A stretch of DNA of 64,000 bases from positions 78,001 to 142,000 of the forward strand of contig NW_026645836.1 of NCBI RefSeq assembly GCF_949987535.1, read 5' to 3'. Of this stretch, positions 1 through 9,097 are shown piece after piece. The position numbers were made by a program, and so were the translations under genes. The notes below the pieces were generated by a model. The model ran no database searches, was not told where the DNA came from, and saw only the letters and a program-made list of their open reading frames with translations. Position 1 is the first letter of the stretch. The number at the start of each line of letters is the position of its first letter. The DNA is from Balaenoptera acutorostrata (lineage: Eukaryota; Chordata; Mammalia; Artiodactyla; Balaenopteridae).

Positions 1-1664
1 CTTAGACACTAGGAGAAGATAAGGAACACACCCATTATCAAGAAATCACATTAGGAATCTCTTTTTAACCTGTTCCTTAAAACACTAGTGCTTAGGAAAT
101 CTATTGGAGGCAGAAGCAGTCAAGGGTAGCTTAGGGTTAGGGTTAGGTTTAGGGTGAGGGTTAGGGTACGGCTTAGGGTACGGGTTCGGGGAGGGGTTCG
201 GGTAGGGCGTAGGGTATGGTTTAGGGTTAGGGTTAGGGTTAGTGTTAGGGTTAGGGCTCGGTTTAGGGTACGGGTTAGGATTAGGGTACGCGTTAGTGTT
301 AGGGTAGGGGTTAGGGTAAGGGTACGCGATAGGGTGAGGTTAGTTATTAAACCTATCACACTCTCTAGATACCCCTTAGCACGTAAAGGAATATTATTTG
401 GGGGTCCAGCCATGGAGAAGAGTTTAGACACTAGGAGAAGATAAGGAACACACCCATTATCACGAAATCACATTAGGATTCTCTTTTTAACCTGTTCCTT
501 AAAACACTAGTGCTTAGGAAATCTATTGGTGGCAGAAGCACTCAAGGGTAGCTTAGGGTTAGGGTTAGGGTTAGGGTGAGGGTTAGGGTACGGCTTAGGG
601 TACGGGTTCGGGTAGGGCGTAGGGTATGGGTTAGGGTTAGGGTTAGGGTTAGTGTTAGGGTTAGGGCTCGGTTTAGGGTACGGGTTAGGATTAGGGTACG
701 CGTTAGGGTTAGGGTAGGGGTTAGGGTTAGGGTACGCGTTAGGGTGAGGGTAGTTATTAAACCTATCACACTCTCTAGATACCCCTTAGCACGTAAAGGA
801 ATATTATTTGGGGGTCCATCCATGGAGAAGAGTTTAGACACGAGGAGAAGATAAGGAACACACCCATTATCAAGAAATCACATTAGGATTCTCTTTTTAA
901 CCTGTTCCTTAAAACACTACTGCTTAGGAAATCTATTGGAGGCAGAAGCAGTCAAGGGTAGCTTAGGGTTAGGGTTAGGGTTAGGGTACGGCTTAGGGTA
1001 CGGGTTCGGGGAGGGGTTCGGGTAGGGCGTAGGGTATGGGTTAGGGTTAGGGTTAGGGTTACTGTTAGGGTTAGGGCTCGGTTTAGGGTACGGGTTAGGA
1101 ATAGGGTACGCGTTAGGGTTAGGGTAGGGGTTAGGGTTAGGGTATGCGATAGGGTGAGGTTATTTATTAAACCTATCACACTCTCTAGATACCCCTTAGC
1201 ACGTAAAGGAATATTATTTGGGGGTCCAGCCATGGAGAAGAGTTTAGACACTAGGAGAAGATAAGGAACACACCCATTATCACGAAATCACATTAGGATT
1301 CTCTTTTTAACCTGTTCCTTAAAACACTAGTGCTGAGGAAATCTATTGGTGGCAGAAGCACTCAAGGGTAGCTTAGGGTTAGGGTTAGGGTTAGGGTGAG
1401 GGTTAGGGTACGGCTTAGGGTACGGGTTCGGGGAGGGGTTCGGGTAGGGCGTAGGGTATGGGTTAGGGTTAGGGTTAGGGTTAGTGTTAGGGTTAGGGCT
1501 CGGTTTAGGGTACGGTTTAGGATTAGGGTACGCGTTAGGGTTAGGGTAGGGGTTAGGGTTAGGGTACGCGTTAGGGTGAGGGTAGTTATTAAACCTATCA
1601 CACTCTCTAGATACCCCTTAGCACGTAAAGGAATATTATTTGGGGGTCCAGCCATGGAGAAGAG
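1..1664 (+). repeat. 1664-bp higher-order repeat, copy A
   Basis: Four unit lengths (422+410+410+422). Base n matches base n+1664 through the segment. Private variants shared with copy B include ttaggaatct near 51 and 1715, tatggtttaggg in the S units, the catcc variant of the catggagaag context, cactactgctt, and aggaataggg. Confidence 0.85.
1366..1585 (+). repeat. Telomere-like hexamer domain of the exemplar unit
   Basis: Reading in hexamers gives mostly gttagg, with variants gtacgg, gttcgg, ggaggg, gtaggg, cgtagg, gtatgg, gctcgg, tttagg, attagg and gtacgc at fixed positions. The same variants recur at the same positions in nearly every unit of the window, so the degenerate tract was fixed before the array expanded. 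A block of three to four exact TTAGGG repeats sits at the 5' end and another in the middle. The last ~25 bp vary between units and define five types (V, H, T, S, K). Confidence 0.92.
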
Positions 1665-1783
1665 CTTAGACACTAGGAGAAGATAAGGAACACACCCATT
1701 ATCAAGAAATCACATTAGGAATCTCTTTTTAACCTGTTCCTTAAAACACTAGTGCTTAGGAAATCTATTGGAGGCAGAAGCAG
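1586..1783 (+). repeat. Unique (non-hexameric) domain of the exemplar unit
   Basis: About 198 bp, AT-richer than the hexamer domain, with no internal repeat that I can see. Landmarks in order: ttattaaacctatc, tctctagatacc, aaaggaatattattt, gggggtccagccatgg, gacactaggagaag, cacacccattatcaag, ttaggattctcttttt (the SINE target in other units), ttccttaaaacactag and ctattggaggcagaag. Variation between units is mostly single substitutions, for example cacac/cccac, gtgggtcc/ggggtcc, ccttagcac/cctgagcac and agaagata/agaaaata. Confidence 0.9.
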
Positions 1784-2800
1784 TCAAGGGTAGCTTAGGG
1801 TTAGGGTTAGGTTTAGGGTGAGGGTTAGGGTACGGCTTAGGGTACGGGTTCGGGGAGGGGTTCGGGTAGGGCGTAGGGTATGGTTTAGGGTTAGGGTTAG
1901 GGTTAGTGTTAGGGTTAGGGCTCGGTTTAGGGTACGGGTTAGGATTAGGGTACGCGTTAGTGTTAGGGTAGGGGTTAGGGTAAGGGTACGCGATAGGGTG
2001 AGGTTAGTTATTAAACCTATCACACTCTCTAGATACCCCTTAGCACGTAAAGGAATATTATTTGGGGGTCCAGCCATGGAGAAGAGTTTAGACACTAGGA
2101 GAAGATAAGGAACACACCCATTATCACGAAATCACATTAGGATTCTCTTTTTAACCTGTTCCTTAAAACACTAGTGCTTAGGAAATCTATTGGTGGCAGA
2201 AGCACTCAAGGGTAGCTTAGGGTTAGGGTTAGGGTTAGGGTGAGGGTTAGGGTACGGCTTAGGGTACGGGTTCGGGTAGGGCGTAGGGTATGGGTTAGGG
2301 TTAGGGTTAGGGTTAGTGTTAGGGTTAGGGCTCGGTTTAGGGTACGGGTTAGGATTAGGGTACGCGTTAGGGTTAGGGTAGGGGTTAGGGTTAGGGTACG
2401 CGTTAGGGTGAGGGTAGTTATTAAACCTATCACACTCTCTAGATACCCCTTAGCACGTAAAGGAATATTATTTGGGGGTCCATCCATGGAGAAGAGTTTA
2501 GACACGAGGAGAAGATAAGGAACACACCCATTATCAAGAAATCACATTAGGATTCTCTTTTTAACCTGTTCCTTAAAACACTACTGCTTAGGAAATCTAT
2601 TGGAGGCAGAAGCAGTCAAGGGCAGCTTAGGGTTAGGGTTAGGGTTAGGGTACGGCTTAGGGTACGGGTTCGGGGAGGGGTTCGGGTAGGGCGTAGGGTA
2701 TGGGTTAGGGTTAGGGTTAGGGTTACTGTTAGGGTTAGGGCTCGGTTTAGGGTACGGGTTAGGAATAGGGTAGGCGTTAGGGTTAGGGTAGGGGTTAGGG
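1665..2800 (+). repeat. 1664-bp higher-order repeat, copy B (partial)
   Basis: Matches copy A at +1664 until about 2800. There the unit starting at 2616 switches from the H-type end seen at 952 to a T-type end (tacgcgttagggtgaggg), so one crossover junction lies near the end of that hexamer domain. Confidence 0.8.
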
Positions 2801-3025
2801 TTAGGGTACGCGTTAGGGTGAGGGTAGTTATTAAACCTATCCCACTCTCTAGATACCCCTTAGCACGTAAAGGAATATTATTTGGGGGTCCAGCCATGGA
2901 GAAGAGTTTAGACACTAGGAGAAGATAAGGAGCACACCCATTATCAAGAAATCACATTAGGATTCTCTTTTTAACCTGTACCTTAAAACACTAGTGCTTA
3001 GAAAATCTATTGGAGGCAGAAGCAG

Positions 3026-6000
3026 TCAAGGGTAGCTTAGGGATAGGGTTAGGGTGAGGGTGAGGGTTAGGGTACGGCTTAGGGTACGGGTTCGGGGAGG
3101 GGTTCGGGTAGGGCGTAGGGTATGGGTTAGGGTTACGGTTAGGGCTAGTGTTAGGGTTAGGGCTCGGTTTAGGGCACGGGTTAGGATTAGGGTACGCGTT
3201 AGTGTTAGGGTAGCGGTTAGGGTTATGCTACGCACTAGGGTGAGGGTAGTTATTAAACCTATCCAACTCTCTAGATACCCCTTAGCACGTAAAGAATATT
3301 ATTTGGGGGTCCAGCCATGGAGAAGAGCTTAGACACTAGGAGAAGATAAGGAACACACCCATTATCAACAAATCACTTTAGGATTCTCTATTTAACCTGT
3401 TCCTTAAAACACTAGTGCTTAGGAAATCTATTGGTGGCAGAAGCAGTCAAGGGTAGCTTAGGGTTGGGGTTAGGGTTAGGGTGAGGGTTAGGGTATGGCT
3501 TAAGGTACGGGTTCGGGGAGGGGTTCGGGTAGGGCCTAGGGTATGGGTTAGGGTTAGGGTTAGTTTTAGCGTTCGGGCTCGGTTTAGAATACGGGTTAGG
3601 ATTAGGGTACGCGTTAGTGTTAGGGTAGGGTTTAGGGTTAGGTTACGCTTTAGGGTGAGGTTAGTTATTAAACCTATCCCACTCTCTAGATACCCCTTAG
3701 CACGTAAAGGAATATTATTTGGGGGTCCAGCCATGGAGAAGAGTTTAGACACTAGGAGAAGATAAGGAGCACACCCATTATCAAGAAATCACATTAGGAT
3801 TCTCTTTTTAACCTGTACCTTAAAACACTAGTGCTTAGGAAATCTATTGGTGGCAGAAGCAGTCAAGGGTAGCTTAGGTTTAGGGTTAGGGTTAGGGTGA
3901 GGGTTAGGGTACGGCTTAGGGTACGGGTTCGGGGAGGGGTTCGGGTAGGGCGTAGGGTATGGGTTAGGGTTAGGGTTAGGGTTAGTGTTAGGGTTAGGGC
4001 TCGGTTTAGGGTACGGGTTAGGATTACGGTACGCGTTAGTGTTAGGGTAGGGGTTAGGGTTAGGATATGCGATAGGGTGAGGTTACTTATTAAACCTATC
4101 CCACTCTCTAGATACCCCTTAGCACGTAAAGGAATATTATTTGGGGGTCCAGCCATGGAGAAGAGTTTAGACACTAGGAGAAGATAAGGAACACACCCAT
4201 TATCAAGAAATCACATTAGGATTCTCTTTTTAACCTGTTCCTTAAAACACTAGAGCTTAGGAAATCTATTGGAGGCAGAAGCAGTCAAGAGTAGCTTAGG
4301 GTTAGGGTTAGGGTTAGGGTGAGGGTTAGGGTATGGCTTAGGGTACGGGTTCGGGTAGGGCGTAGGGTATGGGTTAGGGTTAGGGTTAGTGTTAGGGTTC
4401 GGGCTCGGTTTAGGGTACGGGTTAGGATTAGGGTACGCGTTAGTGTTAGGGTAGGGGTTAGGGTTATGGTACGCACTAGGGTGAGGGTAGTTATTAAACC
4501 TATCCCACTCTCTAGATACCCCTTAGCACGTAAAGGAATATTATTTGGGGGTCCAGCCATGGAGAAGAGTTTAGACACTAGGAGAAGATAAGGAACACAA
4601 CCATTATCAAGAAATCACATTAGGATTCTCTTTTTAACCTGTTCCTTAAAACACTAGTGCTTAGGAAATCTATTGGAGGCAGAAGCAATCAAGGGTAGCT
4701 TAGGGTTAGGGTTAGAGTTAGGGTGAGGGTTAGGGTACGGCTTAGGGTACGGGTTCGGGGAGGGGTTTGGGTAGGGCGTAGGGTATGGGTTAGGGTTAGG
4801 GTTAGGGTTAGTGTTAGTGTTAGGGCTCGTTTTAGGGTACGGGTTAGGATTAGGGTACGCGTTATGGTTAGGGTAGCGGTTAGGGTTAGGGTACGCTTTA
4901 GGCTGAGGTTAGTTATTAAACCTATCCCACTCTCTAGATACCCCTTAGCACGTAAAGGAATATTATTTGGGGGTCCAGCCATGGAGAAGAGCTTAGACAC
5001 TAGGAGAAGATAAGGAACACACCCATTATCAAGAAATCACATTAGGATTCTCTTTTTAACCTGTTCCTTAAAACACTAGTGCTTAGGAAATCTATTGGAG
5101 GCAGAAGCAGTCAAGGGTAGCTTAGGGTTAGGGTTAGGGTTAGGGTATGGCTTAGGGTACGGGTTCGGGGAGGGGTTCGGGTAGGGCGTAGTGTATGGGT
5201 TAGGGTTAGCGTTAGGGTTAGTGTTAGGGTTAGGGCTCGGTTTAGGGTACGGGTTAGGATTAGGGTATGCGTTAGGGTTAGGGTAGGGGTTATGGTTAGG
5301 ATATGCGATAGGGTGAGGTTACTTATTAAACCTATCCCACTCTCTAGATACCCCTTAGCACGTAAAGGAATATTATTTGGGGGTCCAGCCATGGAGAAGA
5401 GTTTAGACACTAGGAGAAGATAAGGAACACACCCATTATCAAGAAATCACATTAGGATTCTCTTTTTAACCTGTTCCTTAAAACACTGGTGCTTAGGAAA
5501 TCTATTGGAGGCAGAAGCAGTCAAGAGTAGCTTAGGGTTAGGGTGAGGGTTAGGGTGAGGGTTAGGGTATGGCTTAGGGTACGGGTTCGGGTAGGGCGTA
5601 GGGTATGGGTTAGGGTTAGGGTTAGGGTTAGTGTTAGGGTTAGGGCTCGGTTTAGGGTACCGGTTAGGATTAGGGTACGCGTTAGGGTTAGGGTAGGGGT
5701 TAGGGTTAGCGTACGCGTTAGGGTGAGGGTAGTTATTAAACCTATCACACTCTCTAGATGCCCCTTAGCATGTAAAGGAATATTATTTGGGGGTCCAGCC
5801 ATGGAGAAGAGTTTAGACACGAGGAGAAGATAAGGAACACACCCATTATCAAGAAATCACATTAGGATTCTCTTTTTAACCTGTTCCTTAAAACACTAGT
5901 GCTTAGGAAATCTATTGGAGGCAGAAGCAGTCAAGGGTAGTTTAGGGTTAGGTTTAGGGTTAGGGTACGGCTTAGGGTACGGGTTCGGGGACGGGTTCGG

Positions 6001-8353
6001 GTAGGGCGTAGGGTATGGGTTAGGGTTAGGGTTAGGGTAAGTGTTAGGGTTAGGGCTCGGTTTAGGGTACGGGTTAGGATTAGGGTATGCGTTAGGGTTA
6101 GGGTAGGTGTTAGGGTTAGGGTACGCATTAGGGTGAGGGTAGTTATTAAACCTATCCCACTCTCTAGATACCCCCTAGCACGTAAAGGAATATTATTTGG
6201 GGGTCCAGCCATGGAGAAGTTTTTAGACACTAGGAAAATATAAGGAACACACCCATTATCACGAAATCACATTAGGATTCTCTTTTTACCTGTTCCTTAA
6301 AACACTAGTGCTTAGGAAATCAATTGGAGGCAGAAGCAGTCAAGGGTAGCTTAGGGTTAGGGTTAGGGTTAGGGTTAGGGTTAGGGTTAGGGTTAGGGTT
6401 CGGGCTCGGTTTAGGGTACGGGTTAGGATTAGGGTACGCGTTAGTGTTAGGGTAGGGGTTAGGGTTATGGTACGCACTAGGGTGAGGGTAGTTATTAAAC
6501 CTATCCCACTCTCTAGATACCCCTGAGCACGTAAAGGAATATTATTTGGGGGTCCAGCCATGGAGAAGAGTTTAGACACTAGGAGAAGATAAGGAACACA
6601 CCCATTATCAAGAAATCACATTAGGATTCTCTTTTTAACCTGTTCCTTAAAACACTAGTGCTTAGGAAATCTATTGGAGGCAGAAGAAGTCAAGAGTAGC
6701 TTAGGGTTAGGGTTAGGGTTAGGGTGAGGGTTAGGGTATGGCTTAGGGTACGGGTTCGGGTAGGGCGTAGGGTATGGGTTAGGGTTAGGGTTAGGGTTAG
6801 TGTTAGGGTTAGGGCTCGGTTTAGGGTACGGGTTAGGATTAGGTTACGCGTTATGGTTAGGGTAGCGGTTAGGGTTAGGGTACGCTTTAGGCTGAGGTTA
6901 GTTATTAAACCTATCCCACTCTCTAGATAACCCTTAGCACGTAAAGGAATATTATTTGGGGGTCCAGCCATGGAGAAGAGCTTAGACACTAGGAGAAGAT
7001 AAGGAACACACCCATTATCAAGAAATCACATTAGGATTCTCTTTTTAACCTGTTCCTTAAAACACTAGTGCTTAGGAAATCTATTGGAGGCAGAAGCAGT
7101 CAAGGGTAGCTTAGGGTTAGGGTTAGGGTTAGGGTATGGCTTAGGGTACGGGTTCGGGGAGGGGTTCGGGTAGGGCGTAGTGTATGGGTTAGGGTTAGGG
7201 TTAGGGTTAGTGTTAGGGTTCGGGCTCGGTTTAGGGTACGGGGTAGGATTAGGGTACGCGTTAGGGTTAGGGTAGGGGTTAGGCTTAGGGTATGCGATAG
7301 GGTGAGGTTACTTATTAAACCTATCCCACTCTCTAGATACCCCTTAGCAGGTAAAGGAATATTATTTGGGGGTCCAGCCATGGAGAAGAGTTTACACACT
7401 AGGAGAAAATAAGGAACACACCCATTATCAAGAAATCACATTAGGATTCTCTTTTTAACCTGTTCCTTAAAACACTAGTGCTTAGGAAATCTATTGGAGG
7501 CAGAAGCAGTCAAGGGTAGCTTAGGTTTAGGGTTAGGGTTAGGGTGAGGGTTAGGGTATGGCTTAGGGTACGGGTTCGGGGAGGGGTTCGGGTAGGGCGT
7601 AGGGTATGGGTTAGGTTTAGGGTTAGGGTTAGTGTTAGGGTTAGGGCTCGGTTTAGGGTACGGGTTAGGATTAGGGTACGCGTTAGGGTTAGGGTAGGGG
7701 TTAGGGTTAGGGTACGCGTTAGGGTGAGGGTAGTTATTAAACCTATCCCACTCTCTAGATACCCCTGAGCACGTAAAGGAATATTATTTGGGGGTCCAGC
7801 CATGGAGAAGAGCTTAGACACTAGGAGAAGATAAGGAACACACCCATTATCAAGAAATCACATTAGGATTCTCTTTTTAACCTGTTCCTTAAAACACTAG
7901 TGCTTAGGAAATCTATTGGAGGCAGAAGCAGTCAAGGGTAGCTTAGGGTTAGGGTTAGGTTTAGGGTGAGGGTTAGGGTACGGCTTAGGGTACGGGTTCG
8001 GGGAGGGGTTCGGGTAGGGCGTAGGGTATGTGTTAGGGTTAGGGTTAGCGCTAGTGTTAGGGTTAGGGCTCGGTTTAGGGTACGGGTTAGGATTAGGGTA
8101 CGCGTTAGGGTTAAGATAGGGGTTAGGGTTAGGGTACGCGTTAGGGTGAGGGTAGTTATTAAACCTATCCCACTCTCTAGATACCCCTTAGCACGTAAAG
8201 GAATATTATTTGGGGGTCCAGCCATGGAGAAGAGTTTAGACACTAGGAGAAGATAAGGAACAAACCCATTATCAAGAAATCACATTAGGATTCTCTTTTT
8301 AACCTGTTCCTTAAAACACTAGTGCTTAGGAAATCTATTGGAGGCAGAAGCAG
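3026..8353 (+). repeat. Array segment 2: degenerate five-unit order V K H T T
   Basis: Units start at 3026 V-like, 3447 K, 3863 H, 4285 V, 4689 K, 5111 H, 5521 T, 5931 T, 6340 V, 6690 K, 7100 H, 7510 T and 7932 T. The order V K H T T occurs twice (4285-6339 and 6340-8353) and its first three types once before. Copies are about 2.0 kb but carry many private substitutions and length changes, unlike the near-identical duplications elsewhere. This looks like an older, less homogenised segment. Confidence 0.8.
6340..6689 (+). repeat. Contracted 350-bp satellite unit
   Basis: This V unit is 60 bp (ten hexamers) shorter than the usual 410 bp, entirely within the hexamer domain. The lost part holds most of the variant hexamers, leaving eight exact TTAGGG repeats in a row at 6351-6398. 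The unique domain is intact. Deletion between identical hexamers explains it. Confidence 0.9.
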
Positions 8354-8963
8354 TCAAGGGTAGCTTAGGGTTAGGGTTAGGGTGAGGGTGAGGGTTAGGG
8401 TACGGATTAGGGTACAGGTTCGGGCAGGGGTTCGGGTAGGGCGTAGGGTATGGGTTAGGGTTATGGTTAGCGCTAGTGTTAGGGTTAGGGCTCGGTTTAG
8501 GGTACGGGTTAGGATTAGGGTACGCGTTAGGGTTAGGGTAGGGGTTAGGGTTAGGGTACGCTTTAGGGTGAGAGTAGTTATTAAACCTATCCCACTCTCT
8601 AGATACCCCTTAGCACGTAAAGGAATATTATTTGGGGGTCCAGCCATGGAGAAGAGCTTAGACACTAGGAGAAGATAAGGAACACACCCATTATCAAGAA
8701 ATCACATTAGGATTCTCTTTTTTTTTTTTTTTTTTTTTTAAATTATTTATTTATTTAATTTATTTATGGCTGTGTTGGGTCTTCGTTTCCGTGCGAGGGC
8801 TTTCTCCAGTTGTGGCAAGTGGGGACCACTCTTCATCGCGGTGCGCAGGCCTCTCATCATCGCGGCCTCTCCCGTCGCGGAGCACAGGCTCCAGACGCGC
8901 AGACCCAGCAACTGTGGCTCACGGGCCCAGCTGCTCCGCGGCATGTGGCATCCTCCCAGACCA

Positions 8964-8974
8964 GGGCTCGAACC
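8964..8974 (-). promoter_or_regulatory. Pol III B box in SINE copy 1
   Basis: The minus strand reads GGTTCGAGCCC, matching the tRNA B-box consensus GGTTCGANNCC. It is intact in most copies, altered at its first base in copy 4 and at its second base in copy 11. Confidence 0.75.
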
Positions 8975-9006
8975 CGCGTCCCCTGCACCGGCAGGCAGAC
9001 TCTCAA

Positions 9007-9017
9007 CCACTGCGCCA
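9007..9017 (-). promoter_or_regulatory. Pol III A box in SINE copy 1
   Basis: The minus strand reads TGGCGCAGTGG, matching the tRNA A-box consensus TRGCNNAGTGG, close to the 5' end of the element and upstream of the B box. Activity is not shown by the sequence. Confidence 0.75.
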
Positions 9018-9097
9018 CCAGGGAAGCCCCAGGATTCTCTTTTTAACTTGTTCCTTAAAACACTAGTTCTTATGAAATCTATTGGAGGAAGAAGCAG

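Larger units (their letters stand above)
1362..1783 (+). repeat. Exemplar 422-bp satellite unit (type T)
   Basis: This unit is close to the apparent consensus and is used as reference. It begins tcaagggtagc, runs through about 36 hexamers in perfect 6-bp phase, then the unique domain, and ends at the next tcaaggg. The 410-bp class differs by lacking two hexamers near the 5' end of the hexamer domain (the gtgagggttagg step). The 6-bp steps indicate slippage or unequal exchange confined to the hexamer domain. Confidence 0.93.
1..3025 (+). repeat. Array segment 1: partial unit, then seven units (S T H T S T T)
   Basis: Bases 1-119 are the 3' end of a unit cut by the window edge. Whole units start at 120 S, 542 T, 952 H, 1362 T, 1784 S, 2206 T and 2616 T. 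The order reflects a 1664-bp duplication (next two entries). No gene, and no SINE. Confidence 0.9.
8723..9030 (-). mobile_element. CHR-family tRNA-derived SINE, copy 1
   Basis: On the minus strand the element starts ggggcttccctggtggcgc, has a tRNA-like head with A and B boxes, a tRNA-unrelated body, an (aaat)n-type AT-rich tail and a poly-A tract (22 T on + at 8718-8739, merging with the target). The target duplication aggattctcttttt is at 8709-8722 and 9031-9044. Private substitutions: gcagaccc and tgtggcatcc. Non-autonomous; family members were moved by L1-type machinery. The family name rests on recognition, not on a search. Confidence 0.93.
8354..9097 (+). repeat. K-type unit interrupted by SINE copy 1
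   Basis: A 422-bp K unit (tacgctttagg then gtgagagtag) split in its unique domain by a 308-bp SINE plus a 14-bp target duplication, giving 744 bp. The part after the SINE carries aacttgttcc where most units have aacctgttcc; this variant follows every SINE copy. Confidence 0.93.

Noticed and set aside
1366..1585. CENP-B box in the hexamer domain (ttcgggga near cggg)
   Set aside because: The required spacing TTCG-N4-A-N2-CGGG is not met in the sites I checked, so a centromeric role is not supported by this motif.
6351..6398. Interstitial telomere left by an ancient chromosome fusion
   Set aside because: There is no head-to-head TTAGGG/CCCTAA junction; the tract is a contracted version of the ordinary satellite hexamer domain.
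8718..8739. Long T tract as a transcription terminator
   Set aside because: It is the complement of the SINE poly-A tail on the opposite strand and is present only where the SINE is inserted.
8964..9017. tRNA gene suggested by A and B boxes
   Set aside because: The boxes belong to the SINE head. The element lacks a full cloverleaf with acceptor stem, and it ends in an AT-rich poly-A tail with a target duplication.
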